Shown: positions 16,095 to 24,977 of the stretch, piece by piece
How positions within the stretch are numbered: position 1 is the first letter of the stretch
Layout of the letters: each line of letters starts with the position of its first letter
Source of the DNA: Weizmannia acidilactici
Lineage (GTDB): Bacteria; Bacillota; Bacilli; Bacillales; Bacillaceae_C
Assembly (NCBI RefSeq): GCF_008974225.1
Contig: NZ_BKZR01000013.1
Location: 1-64,000, forward strand
DNA: 64,000 bases
Reading direction: 5' to 3'
Program-made: the position numbers and the translations under genes
The notes under the pieces: model-generated
The model's input: only the letters and a program-made list of their open reading frames with translations
What the model was told of the DNA's origin: nothing
Databases searched by the model: none

Positions 16095-16868
16095 TTAAAT
16101 GACTTTCGCTTCGTTATGCAACAATTGGACGAGTTCTTTTACCTGATCGGAGATTTCGCCTTCAAGCACTTTCCCCGCTTCTTTTTTCGGCGGCAAATAT
16201 ACTTCGATCGTTTTTGTTTTCGGCTCAACGTCGTCTTCTTCGAGATCGAGGTCATCGAGTTCGAGTTCTACCAGCGGCTTTTTCTTTGCCTTCATAATGC
16301 CGGGCAACGAGGGATAGCGCGGCTCATTTAAGCCCTGCTGCGCCGTGACAAGCAACGGAAGCGTTGTTTCGATGATTTCTGAATCCCCTTCCACATCCCT
16401 TGTTACGGTTACCTTGTCCCCGTCGATTTCCAAGTTTGTAATCGTGGTCACGTACGGGATGCCCAACAGATCCGCCACCCTCGGTCCGACCTGGCCGGAA
16501 GCATTGTCAATGGCGACGTTTCCGCCGATAATCAGATCTGGTTCCTGCTCTTTTAAATATCGGGCAAGCACTTTTGCCGTTGTCACCTGGTCGCTATATT
16601 CCACATCATCCTCAATATTGATAAGCACCGCTTTATCCGCGCCCATGGCCAGCGCCGTCCGCAATTGTTTTTCCGCTTCCTCATTACCGACCGTTACGAC
16701 GGTCACTTCTCCGCCGTGCGCATCGCGAAGCTGGATGGCTTCTTCGACGGCATATTCATCATACGGGTTGATAATATATTCCGCACCATCATCCTGAATA
16801 CGGCCGTTTGAAGTCGTAATTTTTTCTTCTGTGTCAAATGTTCTTTTTAATAAAACAAAGATGTTCAT
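16095..16868 (-). CDS. etfB: Electron transfer flavoprotein beta subunit
   Basis: A 257-residue partner of EtfA. Family features include NIFVLLKRTFDTE at the start, NPYDEYAVEEA, ALAMGADKAVLI (ETF-beta nucleotide-binding loop), IDNASGQVGPRVADLLGIP and LPLLVTAQQGLNEPRYPSL. It shuttles electrons from beta-oxidation toward the quinone pool. The ATG follows GGGGAGGG. A longer in-frame reading exists but lacks similarity to the family. It lies between fadB and etfA in the FadR-controlled unit. Confidence 0.96.
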   Translation of the reverse strand: MNIFVLLKRTFDTEEKITTSNGRIQDDGAEYIINPYDEYAVEEAIQLRDAHGGEVTVVTVGNEEAEKQLRTALAMGADKAVLINIEDDVEYSDQVTTAKVLARYLKEQEPDLIIGGNVAIDNASGQVGPRVADLLGIPYVTTITNLEIDGDKVTVTRDVEGDSEIIETTLPLLVTAQQGLNEPRYPSLPGIMKAKKKPLVELELDDLDLEEDDVEPKTKTIEVYLPPKKEAGKVLEGEISDQVKELVQLLHNEAKVI

Positions 16869-16932
16869 GCCGGTCCCTCCCCAAATATATTCAAAATTTA
16901 ATAATTTAAGCACATACATAATAAGGAATAAT

Positions 16933-17706
16933 TTATTTCCCGGTAAAACGGGGCTCCCTTTTTTCGATAAAGGCTTTGATGCCTTCTTCTCCGTCTTCCG
17001 AGCCGAACAGCTCTTTAAAACGGGCGGATTCCTGCTGCAGGCCTTTTTCATATTCATTTGTCTTTGCATAGTTTACAAGTTCAATAGACGCTTTTAAGGC
17101 AAGCGGGCTTTTCTTTGCGATTTTTCCCGCGAGCGCTTTCGCTTTCGAAAGCAGTTCTTCTTCCTTATAAGCATGGTTGGCCAGCCCCCACTGCACCGCT
17201 TCGGTTCCGGTAAGCGGGTCACTAGTCCACAGCATTTCAAATGCTTTGCCGGGCCCGACATACCTTGGAAGCCGTTGCGTCCCTGCAAATCCCGGCACAA
17301 GCCCAAGCTGAAGCTCCGGCAGTCCAAGCTTCGCATTCTCGGCTACAAGGCGGATATGGCAGGCCATCGCCAGTTCCAGACCGCCGCCGAGCGCAGCGCC
17401 GTGGATCGCTGCAATCACCGGTTTCGGGAACGCTTCCAATTTTTCGAACAATTTCTGGCCTGAAACCGCCAGAGAATCGAAGCTGCCGCTTTCCCTCAAC
17501 TGGACAAATTCTTTAATATCAGCACCTGCGGAGAAAAACCGCCCGACACCGTAAATCAGCACCACCCGGCTTTCCGCATCATTTTCGATTTGGTCAAGCG
17601 CTTCCGCAAATTCTTTTAAAAGCGCCTGTGCGAGCGCATTGGCAGGCGGCCTGTTGATTTCGATGCAGGCGACCGCGTTCTCGCGCTTTACTGTGATGTA
17701 TTCCAT
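16933..17706 (-). CDS. fadB: Enoyl-CoA hydratase
   Basis: A 257-residue crotonase. The oxyanion-hole glycine lies in HGAALGGGLELAMAC and the two acid/base glutamates are E111 and E131 (PELQLGLVPG). FFSAGADIKEF is the other CoA-binding block. It hydrates trans-2-enoyl-CoA in beta-oxidation. It follows fadR by 43 nt and precedes etfB, the same order as in B. subtilis, where this gene (once ysiB) is named fadB. No dehydrogenase domain is fused, unlike E. coli FadB. Confidence 0.94.
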   Translation of the reverse strand: MEYITVKRENAVACIEINRPPANALAQALLKEFAEALDQIENDAESRVVLIYGVGRFFSAGADIKEFVQLRESGSFDSLAVSGQKLFEKLEAFPKPVIAAIHGAALGGGLELAMACHIRLVAENAKLGLPELQLGLVPGFAGTQRLPRYVGPGKAFEMLWTSDPLTGTEAVQWGLANHAYKEEELLSKAKALAGKIAKKSPLALKASIELVNYAKTNEYEKGLQQESARFKELFGSEDGEEGIKAFIEKREPRFTGK

Positions 17707-17749
17707 CCCGTCTTTACCCCCTCACTTTTTATGGGAAGCCCGGCAGGAG

Positions 17750-18343
17750 CTAAACCGCCTTTTTCCTGCCGCAGCCGTTAATGATTAAGTGATGGACGGG
17801 TGCAGCTAATGAAACGAGATTGTATTTTCCTTCGTTCATCACCCATGTTGTCACCGTTTCGTCTACTGTCCCAAAAATCATCTGCCGCACCAGCCGGACA
17901 TCAAGCTCCGGATCAAATTCTCCCGTTTCCATCCCTTCGCGGATAATTTTGTCAACGAGCGTCAAATACTCTTTCAGCACACTGTTGATTTTTAACCGCA
18001 AATCTTTGTTCGTTTGCCTTAATTCCAATTGCGTGACAACCGCCAAATTATGGTCGCTTGACAGTATTTTGAAGTGGTTTTCGATCATTTTCAGCAATTT
18101 CTCGGAAGGGCTGTAATCCCCTTCAATAAAATCAGAAATATTTTCAATAAATAATTGCATTTTTTCTTCAAACAAAGAAATAAGGATGTCTTCTTTGTTT
18201 TTGAAATACAAGTAGATCGTTCCGTCTGCTACCCCCGCCTGTTTTGCAATTTTTGACACCTGAGCTTGATGATAGCCGTGTTGCGCTATAACCACCACTG
18301 CTGCATCTATAATCTGTTTGTATTTCGGTTTATTTTTTTTCAC
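17750..18343 (-). CDS. fadR: FadR, TetR-family repressor of fatty-acid degradation
   Basis: A 197-residue TetR repressor. The N-terminal helix-turn-helix is at about 28-47, with AKQAGVADGTIYLYFKNKED typical of the family. The rest is an all-helical ligand domain. B. subtilis FadR (YsiA) binds TGAATGAMTANTCATTCA and is released by long-chain acyl-CoA. A matching box lies in its own promoter here, so autoregulation is likely, and fadB-etfB-etfA would be controlled with it. Confidence 0.94.
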   Translation of the reverse strand: MKKNKPKYKQIIDAAVVVIAQHGYHQAQVSKIAKQAGVADGTIYLYFKNKEDILISLFEEKMQLFIENISDFIEGDYSPSEKLLKMIENHFKILSSDHNLAVVTQLELRQTNKDLRLKINSVLKEYLTLVDKIIREGMETGEFDPELDVRLVRQMIFGTVDETVTTWVMNEGKYNLVSLAAPVHHLIINGCGRKKAV

Positions 18344-18411
18344 GGACTATCACCTTTCATCTTTTCATCTATAAGTTAGAACACCTATTTCGATAACAGC
18401 TGTATTTAAAA

Positions 18412-18429
18412 TGAATGATCATTCATTCA
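18412..18429 (-). promoter_or_regulatory. FadR operator of the fadR-fadB-etfBA unit
   Basis: TGAATGATCATTCATTCA matches the FadR consensus at 16 of 18 positions and lies just downstream of the -10 region, where bound repressor would block transcription. Confidence 0.8.
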
Positions 18430-18436
18430 TAATTTT

Positions 18437-18465
18437 ATATTATATATGATTCGCCCGCTTGTCAA
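18437..18465 (-). promoter_or_regulatory. Sigma-A promoter of fadR
   Basis: TTGACA, then TAATAT at 17 nt (or TATAAT at 15 nt, 18439-18444) on the minus strand. The FadR box begins within 10 nt downstream. Confidence 0.75.
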
Positions 18466-18488
18466 GTGCTGTTTTGAAAAAAGTTTTG

Positions 18489-20194
18489 CTAACTGATCTT
18501 CTCATCTCCATTTTCCACCTTTTCTTTTTCTACTGCAACCAATGAGCGACGCAAAATTTTGCCGACTGCGGTTTTCGGCAGTTCATCGCGGAACTCGTAA
18601 ATGCGCGGGACTTTGTAAGCCGCAAGATATTTGCGCGCAAATCGGTCCAGTTCCTTTTCCGTCACTGTCATGTTCTCTTTCAGCACAATATAAGCTTTGA
18701 CCGTTTCCCCGCGGTACGGATGCGGAACCCCGGCGACAACCGCTTCCTGCACAGCCGGATGTTCGTATAACACTTCTTCGACTTCGCGCGGGTAAATATT
18801 ATAGCCGCCCGCAATGATGATATCTTTTTTACGGTCGACGATATAGAAAAAACCCTCCTCATTCATATACGCCAAGTCACCTGTCAAGAGCCAGCCGTCT
18901 TTCAGCACCTCCGCCGTTTCTTCAGGCCTGTTCCAGTAGCCTTTCATAACTTGCGGGCCCTTGACTGCCAGCTCACCAACCTCGCCCGGCGGCAAAGGCT
19001 TTTCGTCTTTCAGAGAGAGGATCCGGCAGTCCGTATCCGGCCATGGCACACCGACGCTCCCTTTTACGCGTTTTCCCCAAACAAAATTGGCGTGTGTCAC
19101 GGGGGAAGATTCGCTGAGCCCGTACCCTTCTACAAGCTTGCCGCCCGTCACTTCTTCAAATTTTTGCTGCACTTCTACCGGCAACGGGGCGGAACCGCTG
19201 ATGCACGCTTCGATCGATGATAAGTCATATCGCCCGATTTTTGGATGGTTCAAAAGTCCGATATAAATCGTCGGTGCACCGGGAAACATTGTCGGACGCT
19301 GTTTTTCGATCGTTTTCAGTAATGATCCTCCGTCAAAACGCGGGATTAATATCATTTTGAAGCCCTGCATGACAGAAAGGATCAGCACGGTTGTCATGCC
19401 ATACACATGGAAGAACGGAAGCAAGCCGAGCACGACTTCTTCCCCTTTTTTCGCTTTATACATCTAGGCGCCACACATCGCCGCGTTCGCAATGAGATTT
19501 TTGTGCGTCAGCATAACCCCTTTTGGCACGCCAGTTGTGCCGCATGTATATTGGAGTATCGCCAGGTCCTCTTCAAAGTCGAACGGAATGTCCAGCGGCT
19601 CCGCTTTTTCTTCCTGTAAAATCCTTTTCAGCAAATGTTGGTGGGTTTCGTGTTTCACCTGTACGGCAATACCCATCTGTTTCATTTGGATAAAACGATA
19701 TAGAACATTTTTTGGGAACGGCAGATAATCTTCGATAGCGGTTACAATAATGTGCTTGAGATCAGTTTTTCGAAAAACTTTTGCCACAACTGGATATAAA
19801 AAGTCAACCGTCAAAATTACCTTGGAACCGGAGTCTTTCAGCTGGTATTCAAGCTCCCTTTCCGTATAGAGCGGGTTTGTCATGACAGCAACGCCCCCTG
19901 CATAAAGGACACCGTAAAAACCGATCACCGCCTGCGGAGAATTCGGAATCAAGACCGCAACCCTGTCGCCCTTTTCCACCCCGATTTTTTTAAATACCGG
20001 GCAAATTTCAGCGCGGACTCATATACTTCCCGGTACGACATTTCTTTTCCTATGAAATGGAGCGCCTTCTTTTCGGGATAGCATTCTGCCGCTTCGGTCA
20101 AAAAAGCACAGACCGGTTTGCGCTCATACTCAATGGAAGTCGGGATTTCCGGTGGATACTGGGACAGCCACGGCTTTTCTGACATTTGCATCAC
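18489..20194 (-). pseudogene. lcfA: Long-chain acyl-CoA synthetase, disrupted
   Basis: About 560 codons of a long-chain fatty acid-CoA ligase, in the position lcfA occupies in B. subtilis. Three lesions are visible. First, a run of seven A (19985-19991) appears to have lost a base: the N-terminal frame ends soon after ARYLKKSG, while VEKGDRVAVLIPNSP continues in another frame. Second, an in-frame TAG (19464-19466) replaces a codon between NAAMCGA and MYKAKKGEE, where relatives have Trp (WMY). Third, the ATP loop reads YTCGTTG rather than YTGGTTG. Later motifs (GEVGELAVKGPQVMKGYWN, GWLLTGDLAYM, RKKDIIIAGGYNIYPREVEE) are intact. Most likely recently inactivated; sequencing error at the homopolymer alone would not explain the amber codon. 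Confidence 0.88.
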
Positions 20195-20235
20195 TCCAAC
20201 TTTAATAGTATTTGAAAATTCCCATTTCTCATTTT

Positions 20236-20264
20236 ATTATAACGAAAGATAAAATCGCTGACAA
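20236..20264 (-). promoter_or_regulatory. Sigma-A promoter of lcfA
   Basis: TTGTCA, 17-nt spacer, TATAAT on the minus strand, about 45 nt before the lcfA start. No FadR box is visible between it and the gene. Confidence 0.75.
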
Positions 20265-20276
20265 ATCTTTGTACCG

Positions 20277-20303
20277 AAAAAGGAGAAGGATCCGCTCCTT
20301 CTC
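20277..20303 (-). terminator. Terminator after mutS2 and the 29-residue ORF
   Basis: GGAGAAGGA and TCCTTCTCC arms with a short GC loop, then TTTTT. It follows the small ORF stop by 7 nt. Confidence 0.85.
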
Positions 20304-20309
20304 CCTCCG

Positions 20310-20399
20310 TTAGTCTGCAATGGCAAGATAAATAATGCCAAGCAGCACAAAAATGATGCAGCACACAATTAAAATTTTTGCAAGCCTGTCCAAAAACAT
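20310..20399 (-). CDS. 29-residue single-pass membrane peptide
   Basis: A short ORF, MFLDRLAKIL followed by an almost wholly hydrophobic stretch ending LAIAD. It has GGGGG 8 nt upstream of its ATG and begins 24 nt after mutS2, inside the same transcript (the terminator comes after it). The charge pattern (positive N-terminus, one membrane span) suggests insertion in the cytoplasmic membrane. I do not recognise a family. The good ribosome site and position argue it is translated, but chance cannot be excluded. Confidence 0.55.
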   Translation of the reverse strand: MFLDRLAKILIVCCIIFVLLGIIYLAIAD

Positions 20400-20423
20400 T
20401 TGCCATCCCCCTGCCTGCTTGGT

Positions 20424-22778
20424 TTATTTAAATTCTACAATTGTCACGCCGCTTCCTCCTTCCCCTGCTTCGCCAAGGCGGATGCGTTTCACTGCGCGGT
20501 GGTGCTTCAAATATTCCTGTACGCCGTTTCGAAGTGCACCTGTCCCTTTGCCGTGGATGATTGAGACACGCGGATAGCCGGCCAAAAGCGCATCGTCAAT
20601 ATATTTTTCAACTTTTAACAGTGCGTCTTCATAGCGCTCGCCGCGCAAATCGATCTCCAGGTTGACATGGTAATCAGGCCCCTTTACGGTTGTAAGGTGC
20701 TTTTCTGGCTGTTTTTGCGGCACCTGGATAAATTCGAGGTCAGATTCTTTCACTTTCATTTTCATGATACCCATTTGCACCTGCCACTCGCCGCTACCCG
20801 TTTTTTCAAGCAGTGTGCCTTTTTGGTTGAAGCTCAATACCTTTACTTCGTCGCCAGGCCGGAACGTATGCTGCTGCTTCGCCTTAGCGTGCGGTTTTGA
20901 TTTATCCAGTTTCGGCGCGGCTTCCTCGAGCCGTTTTCTCGCTTCTATCAGTTCGTGTTCTTTAATATTTGCTTTCGTATCGAGCTGCATTTTCCGCAAA
21001 TCACGGATAATTTCTTCAGCTTTTTCTTTCGCCTGTTCCACCACTTTTGCCGCTTTTGCTTCGGCTTTTTCATACAGCTCATCACGGCGGGCATAAAATT
21101 CCATCATCTGTTTTTGCAAATCTTTATGTAGTTTTTCGGCATTTTTCACAAGTTCGTGCGCTTCCTGCCGCTCTTTTTCCGCCTCGCGCCTTGCAGATTC
21201 AAGCGCAGCAATCATATTGTCGACCTGGTTCGTGTCCGCGCCGATATACGACTTGGCATGTTCAATGATGGAAGGGGACAGCCCGAGCCGTTCGGAAATC
21301 TCAAACGCATTGCTCCGCCCCGGAACGCCAATCAAAAGCCGGTATGTCGGACTCAAAGTGTCGACGTCAAACTCGACGCTTGCATTGATGACGCCTTTGC
21401 GGTTATAGCCGTATGCCTTCAATTCCGGGTAGTGTGTCGTGGCGACAACGCGCGCCCCCCGGTTGTAAACCTCATCCAAAATGGAAATTGCAAGGGCTGC
21501 CCCTTCCTGCGGGTCGGTCCCGGCACCGAGCTCATCAAATAATACGAGCGATTCGCGATCAACACGGTTCAAAATGTCGACAATATTTGTCATATGCGAC
21601 GAAAACGTACTCAGACTCTGCTCGATCGACTGCTCATCACCGATATCGGCAAATACTTCTTTGAACACCGCCATTTCCGAGCCATCTAGAGCGGGGATCT
21701 GCAGCCCAGCCTGCGCCATCAGCGTGCATATACCGATTGTTTTTAACGTAATGGTTTTCCCTCCCGTATTCGGCCCGGTAATGACAATGGTTGTATAATC
21801 CTTGCCAAGCGCGATATCATTCGGCACAACCTTGTCCATCGGCAGCAAAGGGTGCCTGGCTTTGAACAGGCGGATGATACCATCTTTGTTCATGGATGGT
21901 TTCGACCCTTTTATCGACCTGCCGTATAAAGCTTTGGCAAAAATAAAATCAAAATCAGCTAAAATCCCAATGATTGTTCCCAGTTCGCCGGCTTGTCCGG
22001 CAACGGCAGCCGACAACCCGCTTAAAATCCTGTCGATTTCCTGCTGCTCTTTCAAATGCCATTCGCGGAGCTGGTTATTCAGTTCCACGACTGACTGTGG
22101 CTCGATAAACAGCGTCTGCCCGGAAGAAGACTGGTCATGTACAATACCCCCGTAATTGGCGCGGTATTCCTGCTTGACCGGGATCACGTAGCGTTCATTG
22201 CGAATCGTAATAATGGCATCCGACAGCATTTTGGCCGCATTTTTTCCGCGAATGTACCCTTCCAGCTTTTCGCGGATACGCCGTTCTGTTCCGCGCAGCC
22301 CTTGGCGAATCTGCCTTAATGTTTCGCTTGCTGTATCGAGCACTTCACCGTTTTCGTCGATCGCATTTTTGATTTCATGCTCAAGCGGGGTTAGGATTGC
22401 AATGCCCTCCGCCATTCCCCCTAAAATCGGGAGTTCAGTGCCTTCCTCTACGATGCCTTCAATAAAACATTTCATTGAGCGGCTGGCATAAATGGTGCTG
22501 GCGATCTGCATAAGTTCCGCTGGGTTCAGCCTGCCCCCGATTGACGCCCTTTTCAGATGGCGGCGGATGTCATATATCCCTGATAGCGGAACATGCCCTT
22601 TTAAGCGGAGCACCCGGGCCGCTTCATCCGTTTCCTCCTGCATCCGCATGACTTCTTCATAAGAAGAGGAAGGAAACAGCGCTTCAATTTTCTCGGCCCC
22701 TAGCGGCGAAGAGGCGTGCTCAAGCAGTAAGCCCTTAATTTTATCAAACTCCAGCGTTTTGATGATTTTTCCTTTCAT
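20424..22778 (-). CDS. mutSB: Endonuclease MutS2
   Basis: A 784-residue MutS2. It has the MutS-like ATPase with Walker A GPNTGGKT at 335-342, the ST-rich DEQSIEQSLSTFSSHM and the signature LFDELGAGTDPQEGA. A long charged coiled-coil region (about 510-620) follows, then a C-terminal Smr nuclease domain with LDLRGERYEDAL and HGKGTG. Unlike MutS1 it is not for mismatch repair; family members suppress homologous recombination or act on collided ribosomes. The ATG at MKGKIIKTLEF has GGAGG 6 nt upstream. It follows polX as in B. subtilis. Confidence 0.95.
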   Translation of the reverse strand: MKGKIIKTLEFDKIKGLLLEHASSPLGAEKIEALFPSSSYEEVMRMQEETDEAARVLRLKGHVPLSGIYDIRRHLKRASIGGRLNPAELMQIASTIYASRSMKCFIEGIVEEGTELPILGGMAEGIAILTPLEHEIKNAIDENGEVLDTASETLRQIRQGLRGTERRIREKLEGYIRGKNAAKMLSDAIITIRNERYVIPVKQEYRANYGGIVHDQSSSGQTLFIEPQSVVELNNQLREWHLKEQQEIDRILSGLSAAVAGQAGELGTIIGILADFDFIFAKALYGRSIKGSKPSMNKDGIIRLFKARHPLLPMDKVVPNDIALGKDYTTIVITGPNTGGKTITLKTIGICTLMAQAGLQIPALDGSEMAVFKEVFADIGDEQSIEQSLSTFSSHMTNIVDILNRVDRESLVLFDELGAGTDPQEGAALAISILDEVYNRGARVVATTHYPELKAYGYNRKGVINASVEFDVDTLSPTYRLLIGVPGRSNAFEISERLGLSPSIIEHAKSYIGADTNQVDNMIAALESARREAEKERQEAHELVKNAEKLHKDLQKQMMEFYARRDELYEKAEAKAAKVVEQAKEKAEEIIRDLRKMQLDTKANIKEHELIEARKRLEEAAPKLDKSKPHAKAKQQHTFRPGDEVKVLSFNQKGTLLEKTGSGEWQVQMGIMKMKVKESDLEFIQVPQKQPEKHLTTVKGPDYHVNLEIDLRGERYEDALLKVEKYIDDALLAGYPRVSIIHGKGTGALRNGVQEYLKHHRAVKRIRLGEAGEGGSGVTIVEFK

Positions 22779-22912
22779 ATATTCATCCTCCATGCTTTCC
22801 GGATCTCCTGTCCCCGGAAAACTGCACTCTGTTTTGGCCGTTTAATAATTTGTCCATGGCCGCGAAGTCCGCTTACAACGGGGCGGCCGGCGGATTTTCC
22901 CGGCAGTAAAAT

Positions 22913-24631
22913 TTATCTGCGCTTTTCATTTAAAAAGCGGATGAATTGTTCCCTCGAAAACGTATTGACAACATTTTTCGGTTCAATCCAGCCTTTTCTT
23001 GCCGTTCCAACTCCGAATGCAATATTGTCCAATTCCCTGATGCTGTGCGCATCGGTGTTAATGGCGATTTTCACGCCGGCCTCCTGCGCTTTCCTGGCAT
23101 TTGTTGCGGATAAATCCAACCGGTTCGGATCCCCGCTTAATTCCAGTATCGTATTGGTTTCTTTTGCCCATTGGATTAAAAGATCTATATCCACATCGTA
23201 GCCCTGCCTTTTCCCGACCAATCTGCCGGTCGGATGGGCAATCATATCAATATGCGGATTTTCAAATGCCCGCCGGAACCGTTTCATGATTTGTGTGCGG
23301 CTCTGCCCGAAGCCGGAATGGATCGATGCAATCACAAAATCGAGCCTGGAAAGGAGGCCGTCATCAAAGTCCAATGTCCCGTCCGGCAAGATATCCATTT
23401 CAATACCGGATAAAATGAGGATATCCGGATATTTTTCATTCAAGTGGCGGATTTCTTCCATTTGTTTCAGCAAGCGTTCACGTGACAGCCCGTTTGCCAC
23501 CTTTAAATACTTGGAATGGTCGGTAATGGCGATATATTCGTATCCCTTTCGCCTGCACGCATTGACCATCTTTTCAAGCGAAGCTTTTCCATCGGACCAG
23601 TCCGTATGCATGTGCAAATCGCCTCGCAGGTCATCCAACTGGATAAACGGGGTTCCTTTATACATTTCAATTTCACTGCCATCATCACGGATTTCAGGAG
23701 GGATGTACGGTAAGCCAAAATAATGGTATAGCGACGCTTCGCTTGAAAATGTTAAAAATTCTCCGGTATCAAGCCTTTCCACGCCGTATTCGCTAATTTT
23801 TTCGCCACGTTCTTTGGCGATCTGCCTCATCCGGCGATTATGCTGTTTTGACCCCGTAAAATATTGGAGCGCCGCAGCATATTGGTCGGGCGGGACAACG
23901 CGGAAAGTGACTTGCAAGCCGTTTTCGCCTTTCAGTTTGACCGTCACTTTTGATAGCCTGACCGCGACGGCTTCCACCACTTCATTCATCTGGAGAATTT
24001 CCTCTATAACGGGCTTTGGATCAAATGTGGCAATGACATAATCGAGGCCTTTTAATGTTTCTTCAAACCGTCTTGCACTTCCGGCTCGGGAAAATTTTTC
24101 CACTTTTCTGATCTGGGAAAGGGTCTCTTCTATCATCAAAAGAACCGGAACCATTTGGCCGATCGGATACCGGTCCGTTTTTGCCCCGAGCGCATCAAGG
24201 GCCCGTAAAATATTGGACTGGGTTGTTTTTCCGAAACCTTTTAACGTTTCCACTTTCCCTTCTTCACATGCTTTTCTCAAAGACTCCGCATCCATAATGC
24301 CAAGTTCCCTGTACAACTTTGATATTTTTTTGGCCCCGAGGCCCTGTATTTGCATTAACGGGATTAATCCTTTTGGAATCTCATTTTTTAATTGCTCAAG
24401 CAAGGAAGATTTTCCGGTAGAAAGGAATTCTTCGATCGTCGAGGCAGTCGCTTTTCCGATATGCGGAAGTTCCAAAAAGTTGTCGATCTCAGAAATGTCG
24501 CGACCGTCCGCTTCCAATGCTGATGCAGCCTTACGGTAGGCAGCGATTTTGAAGTGGTTTTCCCCTTTGAGTTCCATATAGACCGCTATTTGTTCCAGCA
24601 ATCGGATTACGCTACGTTTATCTATCTGCAT
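22913..24631 (-). CDS. polX: DNA polymerase X family protein with PHP domain (polymerase site degraded)
   Basis: A 572-residue protein: an 8-kDa-like HhH region (LPHIGKATA, IQGLGAKKISKLY, LKGFGKTTQSNIL), the PolX palm, and a C-terminal PHP domain. The PHP metal residues are all present: H340, H342, D371, H372, E411, H438, H466, D527 and H529. The palm is odd. Where B. subtilis PolX has DLD after GSLRR, this protein has G195-L196-D197 (GSARRFEETLKGLDYVIAT). The third catalytic aspartate, expected before FRVV, is T242 (QVTFRVV). With two of three carboxylates gone, polymerase activity is doubtful, while the PHP 3'-5' exonuclease or AP-endonuclease activity may persist. The start ATG has AGGGGG upstream. 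Confidence 0.9.
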   Translation of the reverse strand: MQIDKRSVIRLLEQIAVYMELKGENHFKIAAYRKAASALEADGRDISEIDNFLELPHIGKATASTIEEFLSTGKSSLLEQLKNEIPKGLIPLMQIQGLGAKKISKLYRELGIMDAESLRKACEEGKVETLKGFGKTTQSNILRALDALGAKTDRYPIGQMVPVLLMIEETLSQIRKVEKFSRAGSARRFEETLKGLDYVIATFDPKPVIEEILQMNEVVEAVAVRLSKVTVKLKGENGLQVTFRVVPPDQYAAALQYFTGSKQHNRRMRQIAKERGEKISEYGVERLDTGEFLTFSSEASLYHYFGLPYIPPEIRDDGSEIEMYKGTPFIQLDDLRGDLHMHTDWSDGKASLEKMVNACRRKGYEYIAITDHSKYLKVANGLSRERLLKQMEEIRHLNEKYPDILILSGIEMDILPDGTLDFDDGLLSRLDFVIASIHSGFGQSRTQIMKRFRRAFENPHIDMIAHPTGRLVGKRQGYDVDIDLLIQWAKETNTILELSGDPNRLDLSATNARKAQEAGVKIAINTDAHSIRELDNIAFGVGTARKGWIEPKNVVNTFSREQFIRFLNEKRR

Positions 24632-24828
24632 ACGCCTGCCCCCTTTGGAGACTGATTTTCCTTTATTTCATTTAATAATACTAGCAAATTTTCATTTATT
24701 CATGAAGCGGCGCGCTTTATAATTGATATGATGGATGATCGGGAATCCCGAAAAACATGGCGGGAGGGGCTGCCTCCTACAGGGGATCCGCAAGTTGCGC
24801 CTTCACCCTGCACGTAACAGAGCCAATC

Positions 24829-24863
24829 CAAAAAGAAACACTTCCCGGCAAAGAGAAGTGCTT
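24829..24863 (-). terminator. Terminator after zapA-cvpA
   Basis: AAGCACTTC and GAAGTGTTT arms, followed by TTTTT after a C, about 115 nt past the cvpA stop. The rest of the 346-nt gap between cvpA and polX shows nothing else I can support. Confidence 0.6.
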
Positions 24864-24977
24864 GTTTGGCCGCTTCCGCTTATATATGTGTGGCATCTGC
24901 CCTGTGCCTGGTCGTTCTTTTACCCCGAGAAAGCGCCCGCTGTTCCATACGCAGATCACGGGCAACCTGTGCTTTTC

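Noticed and set aside
19464..19466. TAG in lcfA as a recoded pyrrolysine or other special codon
   Set aside because: Acyl-CoA ligases need no such residue, the family has Trp there, and Bacillaceae of this type are not known to use pyrrolysine.
18489..20194. Programmed frameshift at the A7 run in lcfA
   Set aside because: The run is slippery, but the independent in-frame TAG 500 bases later and the damaged ATP loop favour decay over recoding.
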